64,000 bases of DNA from Corythucha ciliata (GCA_038030265.1 CM075938.1:17523009-17587008); one strand, 5' to 3'. Counted from the stretch's first letter, positions 36,175 to 46,890 are shown. The notes: a model not told the origin generated them from the letters alone. Numbers and translations are program-made.

Positions 36175-37070
36175 TACATATATGTCGTAGGCAAATAGTA
36201 CAATCAGGCAAATGACTATTTGCCTAGGCATATGCTATGTGTCTTGGTAAATAGCGAAATTAAGTCGACTTCTCCTTCTGCCTAGTCATATAGCTTTTGC
36301 CTAACCTACTTTTAGGCATTTTGCTATTTGCCTAACCTATGCTTCGGCAAATAGCAAGCTGAGGCTACGAGCGTTTTATCTAGTTATCGCTTCATTTCTC
36401 CGGTGTAGAGCTTGTGCGTTAGTCGTTCTATCATTTGCATTTTTGGGCTTAATGCAGCTGAAAAAATGAGCGATTGTAAAACTGATGAGTCAAACCGAGA
36501 GAAAAATGTGAAGAAGAGCTCGCCAACTTCTATGATTCGTGCAAAGCGAAGAAACCCTGGGATAGACAACGTTACATTGAGATCATTCAATACATTAAGG
36601 ATGGGAGAGAGAAATGCAAGAATAAATTGAATCGAACAAGTAAGGAGTTTTATTACACGGTCCAGTATGACCTCATTGAAATCGGCGAAACAACTAGAAT
36701 CATCCTCAAACAAACAAGTGATGAAATTGTGTTTAAAAATACGTAAATCCAATTTTTCGGGTTACTTTTGTCATTACCTATGCTGTGTGCTGAATTAAGT
36801 ACCTACCAAAATGTTTCTAGTTCAACGATGAATCTTATCCTGATTAATACAAGTTTCATTATTCTTAGTTGTTGAACCCCAGTTTTTAGAATTAGTAGCT
36901 GCTAAGGTTAGGCAAATAGCCAATGCCTAGAAGTAGGTCAGGCAAAAGCTATATGAGTAGGCAGAAGGAGAGGTGGACTTTATTTCGCTATTTGCCATAT
37001 CATATAGCATATGCCTAGGCGAATAGCTATTTGCCTGATTGTACTATTTTCCGACGACACATACATGTAT
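36175..37070. mobile_element. TIR DNA transposon remnant, about 0.9 kb
   Basis: Inverted arms of about 160 bp: 36182-36337 and 36906-37066. They share AAATAGTACAATCAGGCAAA, TGCCTAGGCATATGCTAT and CTCCTTCTGCCTA. The motif CTATTTGCCTA recurs several times per arm. The outer left end is itself a palindrome (CGACATGTATGTA / TACATATATGTCG). The interior holds the ORF remnant at 36489-36746. Long subterminally repetitive TIRs argue for a non-autonomous DNA transposon. Superfamily not determined. Confidence 0.82.
36489..36746 (+). pseudogene. ORF remnant inside TIR transposon
   Basis: An 85-codon open frame without an ATG, ending TAA at 36744. It contains KAKKPWDRQRYIEIIQYIKD and EFYYTVQYDLIEIGETTRII. 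The spacing of a tyrosine-rich YDxIxIG block after a lysine-rich helix is reminiscent of the N-terminal region of integrase/KRBA2-like proteins. That resemblance is from memory and weak. The antisense 122-codon frame over the same bases is its shadow. Confidence 0.45.
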
Positions 37071-37116
37071 TTCTTTTTCTTACGACACATAAAGCACCAT
37101 GTCACTGTCGTTTGTA
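37070..37116 (+). repeat. Orphan SINE tail copy
   Basis: Matches 37414-37460 apart from C/T changes: TTTCTTTTTCT, ACGACACATAAAGCA, ATGTCACTGTCGTTTGTA. It abuts the right end of the TIR transposon, whose insertion may have removed or displaced the head. Confidence 0.8.
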
Positions 37117-37340
37117 AAAACAGCAAGTCCGAAATAAATAGTATACTTTAATTTCGATACAAAAAGCTTTAAAATTAATTATCGTGTCTTCAAGATGATA
37201 GCTCACCCCCACACCCCTTTCCCATCGGTAAAGTTGCTATATGTCAACAATCTGATGAGGTGGCAAATCGGGACCGAGCAAACAAAACATGGTGTTGTCG
37301 TGGGGAAAAGAGACGGCCCGGAGTTGAATAGTTCCTGGTC

Positions 37341-37460
37341 GCCACGGTGTCTTGGTGGTCTAAGAGCCGTACCGGAGATACGGTGCCCGGGTTCGATTCC
37401 CGCTCCGTGGCAGTTTCTTTTTCTCACGACACATAAAGCACTATGTCACTGTCGTTTGTA
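37341..37460 (+). repeat. tRNA-derived SINE (head plus tail)
   Basis: 37341-37412 folds like a tRNA. The acceptor is GCCACGG / CCGTGGC, the D-stem TCTT / AAGA and the anticodon stem CCGTA / TACGG with loop CCGGAGA. The T-arm is CGGG-TTCGATT-CCCG with a perfect B-box GGTTCGATTCC. C at position 33 and an extra nucleotide beside the T-stem argue against a working tRNA. A 47-bp tail (37414-37460) recurs at 37070-37116 without the head. Pol III transcription from the internal boxes is inferred. Confidence 0.7.
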
Positions 37461-37855
37461 TAATAAATTATGCCTTTGAAGTCATAAGAGACGTGTTCAA
37501 CACATTTACACCCTCCAGAGACCACCGTCAAAAGCACACGAATGTCGGGTTTGGTTTCTTCCGGGATTAGTCGAAATTGATGGCTTGCGGGTGACAAGCA
37601 AACTCGAGACACAGGGTACGGTGTACAGCACTTGTGAAACTGTGAGTATCACCATCACCCATGAAAACTTATTTTCTGGCCGTTGAGCTCACTACACTGC
37701 GTGTGTTTTTTTAAAAGTTTTTGGTGGGATTCAGTGTTCGGTGTGCCAGAAACGACTGCCCTTTCTTCTTTGACATATTCGTATTCAATTCAGCCACTAC
37801 AGTTTTTCTGCGATGACTGCAATCTACAACGATCATCGTAGAACAATATCAACAT

Positions 37856-37910
<55 letters not shown>

Positions 37911-38996
37911 GTGGCTTCTCCTTCTTCATTAATGTTATATTTATGGGTTTTGGCTTTTTTCTTCTTCTACTTCTTCGTTTCCTGAGCTTTCGCCTTCTTG
38001 TGCTGAAGGCATCGTCAGATTCTTTGTGAGCCTTTACTTCGCCGAGCACCAAGTTCACGAGCCATTTTTGTAATCTCCGAAAATATAAATAAATAGAAAG
38101 GCGGAGGGACTATTCACTTTGACCAACACAAAAAATATCTAAACGAAACGGCGGAAGTTGGAGACTAGACTCCTCCTTACTTCTTCTAAACATTGAAAGG
38201 GGGTGAGGTGGGTTATTCTAACCTTCTTATTTGTTATGAGAACCTTTGAAAAATCGAACCTCGCTTCCCCATCGTATTGAAAATGAATAATTATATTAGT
38301 AATGAAGTGGAGGTGGTTCCAGTTCACTTCATTGATAATAATGGAGTTGAAATTGAAATTTCAGGTGAATAAAATAACTGAACCCAACCCAGAACCACGC
38401 TCTCAAACTCAACCGATTTCGTTCATCGCAGACTCAGAAGAAAGGTAATTAATTGGTGATTATCTGAGTCGTTTTTGGGACCAATCGCAGCAAAGGGCTA
38501 ATTCTAGCGGCATTTTGAAAACTTTAACGCCCACTTTCCACCCCTTTGGAATTGAGGTTCGGGCTGACGAGAAGTTAGGACCAACTAGGTATTGAGTGGG
38601 GCCTTTGTACGAAATTTGGTATTTTTCTATCGGTTCAGCAGCGAATAAGAACCAGGACGGCGGATGGCGGACGGACATTTTTTTTTTTTTTTTTTGCAGC
38701 TTTGGATTCTACGTACTTTGAAACGTAAAACTTTCCACGTAAAACGCCCACTTTAGCAACCAAATTTTCATGGAATTGGCAATTTCAAATGGACATTTCA
38801 GGTGTTTGGCTCAAATACGCCAGCTTCACTTTAACATGTCTCGATCTTTCAATCCCCCCCCCCTTTTTTGTGGGGCTGAATTCTTCAAAAACCAAATTGT
38901 TCGGATATTAGCTCTGTAAAATCCCAATTTCCCGGATTTTCTCTCCATTGAAAATCTTTGTTTTCTGGGCTTGGGCATTTCAGAACACCAATTTGA
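37461..38996. other. Non-coding stretch with T51 and T-runs
   Basis: No gene. T51 lies at 37857-37907 and another T-run near 38680. Weak family D/E units (CCAATTTCCCGGATTTTC) occur from about 38750. Confidence 0.4.
37857..37907. repeat. T51 homopolymer
   Basis: Fifty-one consecutive T. Confidence 0.95.
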
Positions 38997-39145
38997 GGCC
39001 TCGCCACACAGAACGATAGCTGCCGCGCGGACTGGTCCGCTCGCGAAAAAACCATGACAACGCGGGCGAGGTATTCCCCGTTGCCGTTGTTTTTCCTTGG
39101 GCGGACCAGTTCGCGCGTCAGTTCGCGTTCTGTGTGGCGAGGTCT
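38997..39145. mobile_element. GC-rich hairpin MITE, copy 1
   Basis: Inverted ends CCTCGCCACACAGAACG and CGTTCTGTGTGGCGAGG, with inner CGCGCGGACTGGTCCGC / GCGGACCAGTTCGCGCG. No ORF. Same family as the next element, but with a shorter right inner arm. Confidence 0.8.
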
Positions 39146-39184
39146 TTAGGGTTAGGTCGACATTGTCCGTTTAAGCGTTTTGCT

Positions 39185-39404
39185 AAAGGCCTTGCCACAA
39201 AGAACGCGAACTATACCGCGTGGACTGGTCCGCTCACTAAAAAACCATTTCAACGTGGGTGAGGTATACCCCGTTACCATAGTTTTTCCGGGTCCGCACG
39301 CGGAAAAACTATGGTAACGGGGTATACCTCACCCACGTCGTCATGGTTTTTTGGCGAGCGGACTAGTCCGCGCGGCAGTTCGCGTTCGGTGTGGCGGGGC
39401 CTTT
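39185..39404. mobile_element. GC-rich hairpin MITE, copy 2 (about 105-bp arms)
   Basis: Arms 39185-39290 and 39301-39404 pair almost fully around a 10-nt loop. They share GAACGCGAACT, GTGGGTGAGGTATACCCCGT and TACCATAGTTTTTCCG, the last two without mismatch. It would fold into a hairpin of over 200 nt if transcribed. Confidence 0.85.
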
Positions 39405-39406
39405 AA

Positions 39407-39795
39407 GGTGAGGTTTCAGGCGGGTTTTCTCGACCCCTTCCCAGTCACCCCTCGCCCAAATTTCGCACATAAATTTTGGCTCCATTTCTGCACCAATATT
39501 CGATTTCAAAGTCTTATTTTAATCTTCAGGAAGTTCTACAGTGACGTTAGATCTTGCTTTTCCAAATTTCATCCCTGAAATTACCTTAAAACCCATTTGA
39601 ATTCTAAAGTGTTTTGGGGTTATTTTAGGGGAAAAATTGAAAAAGCAAGATCTAACGTCACTGTAGAACTTCCTGAAGATTAAAATAAGACTTTGAAATC
39701 AAATATTGGTGCAGAAATGGAGCCAAAATTTATGTGCGAAGTTTGGGCGAGGGGCGACTGGGAAGGGGTCGAGGAAACCCGCCTGAAACCCCCCC
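39407..39795. mobile_element. TTAA-flanked hairpin element, full copy
   Basis: TTAA lies on both sides (39403-39406 and 39796-39799). The arms of about 165 bp share TTTCAGGCGGGTTT, TCGACCCCTTCCCAGTC, AAATTTTGGCTCCATTTCTG and CTTCAGGAAGTTCTACAGTG. The AT-rich loop is about 60 bp. TTAA target sites are typical of piggyBac-type elements, so this may be a MITE mobilised by one. Confidence 0.82.
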
Positions 39796-39799
39796 TTAA

Positions 39800-40166
39800 G
39801 GTTTAAACTATTTTGTATTCAGAATACTAATTTCTCATTGGGGTTTAAGCTCTAAAGCTGAGCTTAGTGCTAAGCGGAACTTTAAACCCATGCGGTCGAT
39901 CCGGGCCTTAATCTTTTAAACAGAAGTGCCTCAAAATTGTAAAAATTAAGCCGAGTGTAACACTTGAACGATTGTTTTGAAATAATTTTTATTCCAAGCC
40001 GGGGGCGAAGATCGCCTACCTGTACCTGCCCCCTAAAAACGGCTCTGCGTGTGGGCCCACGGTACTCGCAACATTTCAGCTCAGAAGCCGATGATTCATC
40101 ACAAACGGCCCTTGGACTGTATGGCTAAGAATGTTTGAAGTCTTCATTTCAACTTTTGATGTCTGA
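39800..40166. other. Non-coding stretch
   Basis: No gene or repeat recognised between the TTAA element and the frame at 40167. Confidence 0.4.
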
Positions 40167-40475
40167 TTACGCTCCTGATATCTGCCCTTTGATGATATCG
40201 CCCACATCTCCGTCCAAATCTCTCAAGAGCGTAGCCCTCCGCTTCCGGGGATCACCCGACACTTGGATAGCGATGCCTCTGAGTCTAAGGAAACGGTTGA
40301 GAGATTCTTCGGCCGACTTTTTGTGGGAACCATCAGCGCAAGGCTCAGGGAAGGATGGTCCGTGAGAATCTGTCATTACCACACGAGGCTTAGGCATTTG
40401 AGCACATTCGTGCGAGACAGTTCTTTGATTTTCATTGCGAATGTTTAACGATATTTCAAGAAGAATGCGCAGTAA
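40167..40475 (-). pseudogene. Unrecognised coding-like fragment
   Basis: 102 codons open between a TAA and the TAA at 40167; the first ATG is at 40397 (76 residues). The segment is locally GC-richer than its surroundings, and third positions look codon-like. It contains QMPKPRVVMTDSHGPSFPEP and LRLRGIAIQVSGDPRKRRAT followed by LLRDLDGDVGDIIKG. The protein is basic, without a membrane segment or signal peptide. I recognise no family. It could be an exon or a retrocopied fragment. The + strand frames over it are shadows. Confidence 0.4.
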
Positions 40476-43199
40476 TTAAATGCACTTCGCGTCGATGTCG
40501 CATAGCCTATATCATTAATTTAAACACACTGTTCAAACTATTTCCAACCGAACAAGAAGAGAAAAGTTAAATCAGAGAACCAAATTGGATCATAATTACC
40601 CATATTTAATTTTGTTGCGCTGGATAGTTACCCTCCCAACCTCATCTCCGTCTCTACAGTTACGATAACAAAACCTTGATTTTCTATGTGTTTACGTCTA
40701 ACTTTTGTTCAGCTTCGTTTAACATGTCGCCAAGAGAAAAGAAAAGAAAAGAGAAAATTCGCTCCCAGTGTTATTGCCTTTAATTTTGTTTGTTGAGAGT
40801 GTATCGGTTGATATTTTCATTTATTTATTCGCGAGCATTCAATTTGAAACGAATAACACTAGAGACCGCCGAAGGAATTCCAACAATTTAAAACTCTCCA
40901 TCTCCTTCATTATCGGAGAGCTTCGTTCGTGCATTTTGCGATAGATGGGCGGAGACCCTTTTCACCCTTCAAATAGTTTCCTTTTCTTTTTCTTTTTTCT
41001 TTCCATCAAAAGTTAGTCAGAATAAAATATTGAAAAAAAGGCCACTCGCGTCCACTGTATCGATTTCTTTTAAATACATAGTTAAAATATAAAAAGTTGA
41101 AGTGTGGGAGATAGCAACGCCCGTCCACTCACTCATCAGAACTCCGTACAGTTGAAAAACAGAAACAGCTCATTATCAGTAGCAATCACGGAAATTCCAA
41201 GAAAAACATTTCAATAGCGTTGATTTCTCGTTAGTCTGTTCATTCAGCCATTTCATGATAATTTAGAAGAGTTTGAAAGGGCAGAAATGACAGATTAGCA
41301 ATCGCATTAAAAAAAAAACTTTTTCTTCCCGTCCCAGAGCTCCTTAATAAGGGTGAATTTCCCCTCATCAAGCGGGTGAATTAATCCAAATGGTCAGTGG
41401 GGCGTTTAAAGCCAAGTTCAAGGGTCAGAAGTTCAAAAAAAATGACACACGCCTCACCCCGACAACTTTCGCTTGAAATCGGTTTCCGGCGTATGTTAAA
41501 GTAAAACACTGTTCGCTTATTTCTATTTCGCTAAGAAACTTCAAGAATTTAGTGTGTGTGTGTGTGGGGGAACCACGGAAAAGAGTTTTGTTCCTTGTTC
41601 GCCAGTTCGCTTTTCGGTATTTTAGTGTGTTTTTCTTTTTGTCTTCTTTTTATACAATGAAGAGCGTTCCATACTGATGTGCTTGTAAGTGCTCTTTTTC
41701 AGTAACCGCATTTACATCGGGCCGTTTCTCCTCTTTCATTTCATATTGCCCTTTCTTTTTGTCGATCGTAAAAAAAGCATGAGATATGCGAGGACCACCT
41801 TGTCTATTTTTATATGATTTCATTTTTATAACCCCTCCCCCCTACTCACCCTCAAATGTTCCTCCAGGCACACAAAAAAGCGAGAAAAGTGTTCACCGGT
41901 TACTAACACGGTTTTTGTGTGTCGTACGGAAACAACCTTAGAGTTTAACAGGAGGAGACTCCCTGAAAATAAAATAAAAACACGCTTCTGCCCTAATTAT
42001 AATTTATTCTTCCCTGCAATTGAGAGCCCGTTCAGTTTATGTAACTTATATTTTAAAGCCACTTAAAATCCCGTAACTTTATTGTTACAACTTAACGGCC
42101 CCAGCCATTTTCAGAGGTGGTTCGGCTGTGTGTATAGGCCACTATCTCTCATTTTTTTTATTATACTCGCAGTAAGCATTTATAGTAGGGGGGGGGGTGT
42201 GGATAAAAAGGCAAACGGGGGGATCACAATCGTTCCACAGATTTATGGCACGTTTCGCATAAATGCTTGGATCGTAAAATATGTCGAGACCTGATATTAT
42301 TACATTATTCTCCCAGTGGGAATCGGGTAAGTATCGCGTTCATCAATTGATTAATATCCTTTATAACTTTTTTTTTCGCTCATCAATTATTAAATTATAG
42401 TGATGGCCACCCTGAGGGGGATCTAACGTCGTCGAGTATTTTTCCACCTCTTATTAAATTTTTCCGGGCTGGAAACTGGAACTGGAAAAGGAAAGGAAAT
42501 TGTGAGTTCTCTCTTTTCAAAACAGAACCTTTGTGCTCGAAGAGAAGTATTTGATGAGAGTGAAGGAGTTGAAAGGGAGATTGTCCTCTTTCTAGGAAAA
42601 ACAAACCTTCGTTTTTAAAAGCCAGAGAACGTTATTTTAAAAAGTGTTATTTTATTTTTGAAAAATATTGCGTTCCAGCCATTTTAATTGGAAAAAGTGT
42701 CATTTTATGAGGCAAAAAATGAATACCAATTGTCCGTGTTTTCACTGTTGGGAGGGTCCACCAAAGGAGGAAAAGGTTGGGTAGTGTTGATGTGATAGAA
42801 GGGATGGGAAGGGGTACGCAATATTGCGAAGCTGGCTCTTCCTCCGATCTCTTCAATCGCACTCTTAAAACCTCGGGAAGTCATCGTTGTGTGGTCGTTT
42901 CACCAGGATTAATACACATAATTCTCCCCTTTTTATGTATAGTGGAGAATGGTCGCAACGATCACCACCTCTCCTCCGAAACACGAGGCCCCGCTACTTT
43001 AATTTGAGCTGCACACATACGCGCGTCTCGTTCAGGGGCCGCGGTGATAACTAAAACTAAACGTGAAAATCGATTTGTCGCAAATCATAATATAGAATCG
43101 CGCAATCTGGGGTTTCAAAGTGCTAAATCGCTGTTATGTTTTTAATTGCTCAACACAGCAACATTGGTTATTTGAATGTGCCACGAGCTCAACATTGTT
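40476..43199. other. Non-coding stretch, no gene recognised
   Basis: AT-rich, with a (GT) patch near 41550 and a G-run near 42188. The open frames at 42082-42862 lack motifs. Confidence 0.4.
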
Positions 43200-43570
43200 T
43201 TTATCAAGCAGCGAAACGTACGGAATTTGTGCAGTGGGCTGAGTCAACCCAGAAAAATTGGGGTTGAACGAGGCAATTCAGCGAAATTTCATTATTGGTG
43301 AAGTCAACGTGACAAGTTGGCTTTTCGATTGTTTCAAACACTCAAAATTTGGTGGGGGCGGTTACCGTATTCCGCAGAATTACTTTTTAAATTGATCGCG
43401 AGGGCGCAATTGCTTTTTTGGGGGTGAACCTGCCTCGTGAAACTTGTTGTTGATGAGTCAATTTCGGGGACATTTTGTTTTTTGGGGAGCCGCAGGCCCG
43501 TGAAATTGCTTTTGAATGAACCGAATCCACGGATATATTTTTGATTAGGTCAGTAGCTTGGAATTTGGTT
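43200..43570 (-). repeat. Family D units, reverse orientation
   Basis: Units such as TGAGTCAACCCAGAAAAATT and CCCGTGAAATTGC at about 35 bp. Confidence 0.5.
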
Positions 43571-44279
43571 TTGACTCCATTGAGGTGAAATAACATTTAA
43601 CCAATTATCGTGTTTAAAGCAAAAGCATATTATTATTATCTTCCGTTTCATCTCTGCGGTAACTGTATAATGTTGCTCGATAGGTTTAGATTTAGGGCCC
43701 CCATGGAAAGTCCTTTGTTGCTGCCCTGCGCCCACCAATTCACTTTGCTTGGTCAATTACACACTGAACGATAACGACACGAAGATGAATCTGTAGACTC
43801 AATTTTGATTGAATTGGCTCTGCAGGGTTTATTTAAGCTGTTCAATGGAAAGAGGGGAGCTCATAGTTGTCGAGAGGAACCCAATTAGGTGCGAGGGGGA
43901 CTCAACGATACAATGAGAGCGTATAGAAGCGTTGGCGTCTGTGTGTGTGATTCAAAACCGAAGGAGAACCGCGAAAGGTGTGATGGTGAGGGGGCGACTC
44001 GTTCGTGCCGATAGACACTCATACGCACTTATCCCCTCCCTCTGAAAAGAAATAAGAATATTGAGGGGGGGGGCTGCCCTAAAAAAAAATTTGAAAACGG
44101 TCCAGGAGTGGGCAGAAGATGTCTGATGCACCAACGGGGCCTCAGCAAGAGAAGTGGCAGTTCATCTACTCAGATAAATAGGCCTTTAAATCGTCAAATT
44201 ATTCCCCAAGGAACTAAATTTCATAGAAAAGGGTTCGAATCCGTCAAAAACTAACATTTTCGCCGGGAAACTACCTTCG
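43571..44279. other. Non-coding stretch
   Basis: A G-run lies near 44067. No gene recognised. Confidence 0.4.
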
Positions 44280-44720
44280 TAGTCTTCTATTCCGGATTTT
44301 CCATCCAAAAACTGACAATGTTTTCCTCAGAAATATTGACGCTTGTAAGAAAGACTTATAGCCCTCCAATATAGGGAATCAGGCTGTTCAAAGTCTTGCC
44401 TGAGAGACGATTTGTTTTTTAACTCTAAAACTGAAGGTTTCACTCTGAAAATGGAAATGATTATTCAAAAACAGAAAATTCTACGCAAAAAGCCAAAGTG
44501 TTTCCCCAAAACTGATGGAGTATTCATTACACAATTGGCGATTTTATGCCTCAAAACCTCACGTTATACACGAAAAATAACGATATTTTACCATAAAATT
44601 GGTGGTCTGAATCAAAACGGATGATTTTACGCCAAAACTGACGACGATGCCTTGAAACCTACGATTTTATCCCAGAAGAGGTGGTTTTACAAAAAAAAAC
44701 AACAGATTTCTCGTCAAATC
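44280..44720. repeat. Diverged array, family C
   Basis: Units such as CAAAACTGATGG and AAAACTGACGACG at about 20-25 bp. The opening part (CGGATTTTCCATCCAAAAAC to about 44370) closely parallels 13338-13440, so the whole block is a second copy of that array start. Confidence 0.65.
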
Positions 44721-44787
44721 TGACGTGTTGTTCCCAAACGTAAGATTAAATCACGTTTCCGGTTACCCGGGCTTATAGCGTTTCACA

Positions 44788-44880
44788 TTTGCACAAAATT
44801 CTGCGTTTGAGCATTTAATTTCCACCCGTCCGCTCTGAATAGACGATTTCCACTCATGCGCTCTCCAGTCCTACTTCAAC
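44788..44880. mobile_element. Palindromic MITE, family P, copy 2
   Basis: TTTGCACAAAATTCTGC then GAGCATTTAATTTCCACCCG, with the opposite arm reduced to GATTTCCACTC. Degraded. Confidence 0.55.
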
Positions 44881-45152
44881 AGTTTTGCAATCCGCTTAGG
44901 CCAGGTTATGGGTTACTCTTGTCTTGTGCTGTGTAAAGTGAACTTATTTTTCTCTCATTCCCGTCAAACTAAAACCACATTTGCAGTTATTCAATTCTGA
45001 TTTCATTCTTCAGCCTCCGTCTCACGAAACGTACCGATGAAAACTCGTCGTTCCGGGGGCACGAAGTCATGAATTTCACTTTCAATTTCACTTCATCACT
45101 TAACATGAAGTCCCATCATAGTTGCGCATTTATCACACTCCTTTACATGTAC
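44881..45152. other. Short unannotated stretch downstream of the THAP-like exon
   Basis: On the minus strand this follows the THAP-like exon. The next exon could not be located. Confidence 0.35.
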
Positions 45153-45302
45153 TTTCTCTTCCCTTTTTCCCCAATTTGAGACGTTTTCAGTCAAGTGCCG
45201 GTAAGGTTGAGGGAAAGGGATAAATTTAGTAGCTGGGTCAAAACCAGGTCGACCCGGAATGGAAGAACTCGTACAGTCACCGAAGCAGCAATAGTATCGC
45301 AT
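45153..45302 (-). CDS. THAP-like zinc-finger exon (partial)
   Basis: Fifty codons from ATG (45302) to a GT donor (GTACAT) at 45152. The start follows a possible AG acceptor about five bases upstream. The peptide shows CCFGDC (Cys6-x3-Cys10), KFIPFPQP at residues 26-33 and Trp44. In THAP domains these correspond to the first zinc ligands, the FP motif and the invariant tryptophan. The later C-x2-H ligands and the AVPTIF-type tail would lie in a following exon that I did not find. THAP proteins bind DNA and are often transposase-derived. It could equally be a decayed fragment. Confidence 0.45.
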
Positions 45303-45514
45303 TTTTCTGACTTTAGATGAGAAGCACGTGAAGGAAGTGTAATTGCAGACTCGAAATAAACGAAAAACTCAAAAAATCATGTAGCATTTGAAACCGAAAT
45401 ACACTCGTAGTAATGCTAGTAATGTGAAAAAAAATACTGTTAAAGAGGCTCTAGGGAGCTAGAAATAAACCCATAACCAGCAGTTCTAAACCTTCGCTTT
45501 TTCCACGGAAATCG

Positions 45515-45575
45515 TCTATTAAATTATATGTAAAAGGACAAGACGGGTGGAAATGAATTGCCCAGTTGCAAAACA
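45515..45575. mobile_element. Palindromic MITE, family P, half copy
   Basis: ACAAGACGGGTGGAAATGAA then TTGCCC matches the right half of the family. The left half is not recognisable. Confidence 0.5.
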
Positions 45576-45599
45576 AAAGGCAAGCGTTTAACGATATTA

Positions 45600-46890
45600 G
45601 TTAAAATTTTACTTTTAGAGTAACGCCAGTTTTCTAGTAACGAAAATTGGCGGTTTTACTTAAAAATAGAATATTTTACCACCGGAATGATGATTTTACC
45701 CCAAAACTGGGCATTTTACTTCAAAACTGACAATTTCACACCATAACTGACGTTTTCCCCAAAAGAGACAAGATTTTGGTGGTTTTACCACCAAACCGAA
45801 TATTATACTCAAAACTTTGTTCAAAACTAAATATTTTACCACAAAACTGACTTTTTTAAACCAGAAAATTTGATATATTTTACTCTAAAACTTACGATTT
45901 CACTCCAAACCAGGAAGTGTTTTTCGTGGGATTTCACTACAAAAACTTTACCTAAAAACTGTCGTTTTCAAACAATTTCTTCCCAAAAACTCTCGTGTTG
46001 ACCCTTTACTAATTATTTAACCCTGAAAATGGCGATACCACTCCAAAAGTAGATATTTTGCTCCAAAACTGATATTTTCACGCCATAATAATTGACGTTT
46101 TCTGACGAAACCGACGGCTAAGTCCTGAAAACTTTGAATAAATTTTCAGTATTGAGGTAATACCACTAATTTGAAGGATGAAATCGGCAGTTTCGTAGTG
46201 AAAACTTCATTCTTCTGATAATTGCTTTAGGGGAGAAACTTGAATTTTGGGTTGAAAAACTTATTTTTTGTGCCCCAAAACTGAAATCACCAGTTTTGGG
46301 GTAACACTTTCATTTTGATTAAAAAATGTCACAAGTGTAAGGGTAAAATCACCATAATTGCAGTAAAATCTGCAGTTTTGACTAACTTGTCAGCTTTGGC
46401 AGGAAATCTTTAGTATTGAACTAAAATCGGGTTTTTCCGCGACGAAATCCTCCAAAACTAAAGATTTACGCATTAATGCTGGCGTGTTACATCAAAACTG
46501 AAGATTGCAAGGCAATATTGGTGATTTTACCTGTGAACTAAATTTGACAGGTTTCTCTTAAAATGAAACGGTTACCCCCAGCCACCAGTATGGTGGTTTT
46601 ACTACAAAACTGATGTTTTTAAATCCAAAATTCAAGTTTTCACCTCTAGGGGCCTCCACACACGGGGCCACTTTGAAGTGCCACTGCCGACCACTTAATG
46701 GCCCCGTGTGCGGAGGCCCTAAAACTGCTACCAGAAAACAGAAGTTTTCGCTTCAAAACTGGCGATTTCTCCTTCAAAATAAACTTTTTTGTGGTTTTAC
46801 CACAAAACTAAAGTTTTAGATTGAAAATGCCTAGTTTAGCACAAAAATGAAAATTTTAGCACACAAATGTCAATTTTAGCACAATAATGG
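45600..46890. repeat. Diverged tandem array, family C
   Basis: Many 20-22-bp units: AAAACTGACAATTTCACACC, ATTTTACCACAAAACTGAC. Orientation flips at about 46140-46440, as it does in the array at 13400-14560. The two arrays share long blocks in the same order (GAAATCGGCAG, then GGTAAAATCACCAT, then GAAATCCTCCAAAAC), so they are diverged duplicates. Confidence 0.75.
46648..46720. mobile_element. 73-bp hairpin insertion in family C array
   Basis: The arms 46648-46670 and 46699-46720 pair with one mismatch and one indel (GGCCTCC, CACACGGGGCCA). The AGGGCCTCC...CACAC ends resemble the hairpin MITEs at 38997-39404. The family C pattern resumes on both sides. Confidence 0.7.

Noticed and set aside
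36384..36752. 122-codon minus-strand ORF in the TIR transposon
   Set aside because: Hydrophobic shadow of the plus-strand remnant, which reads more like a protein.
37341..37412. Functional tRNA gene
   Set aside because: C at position 33 and a mispaired T-stem with an extra base; the tail repeat points to a SINE instead.
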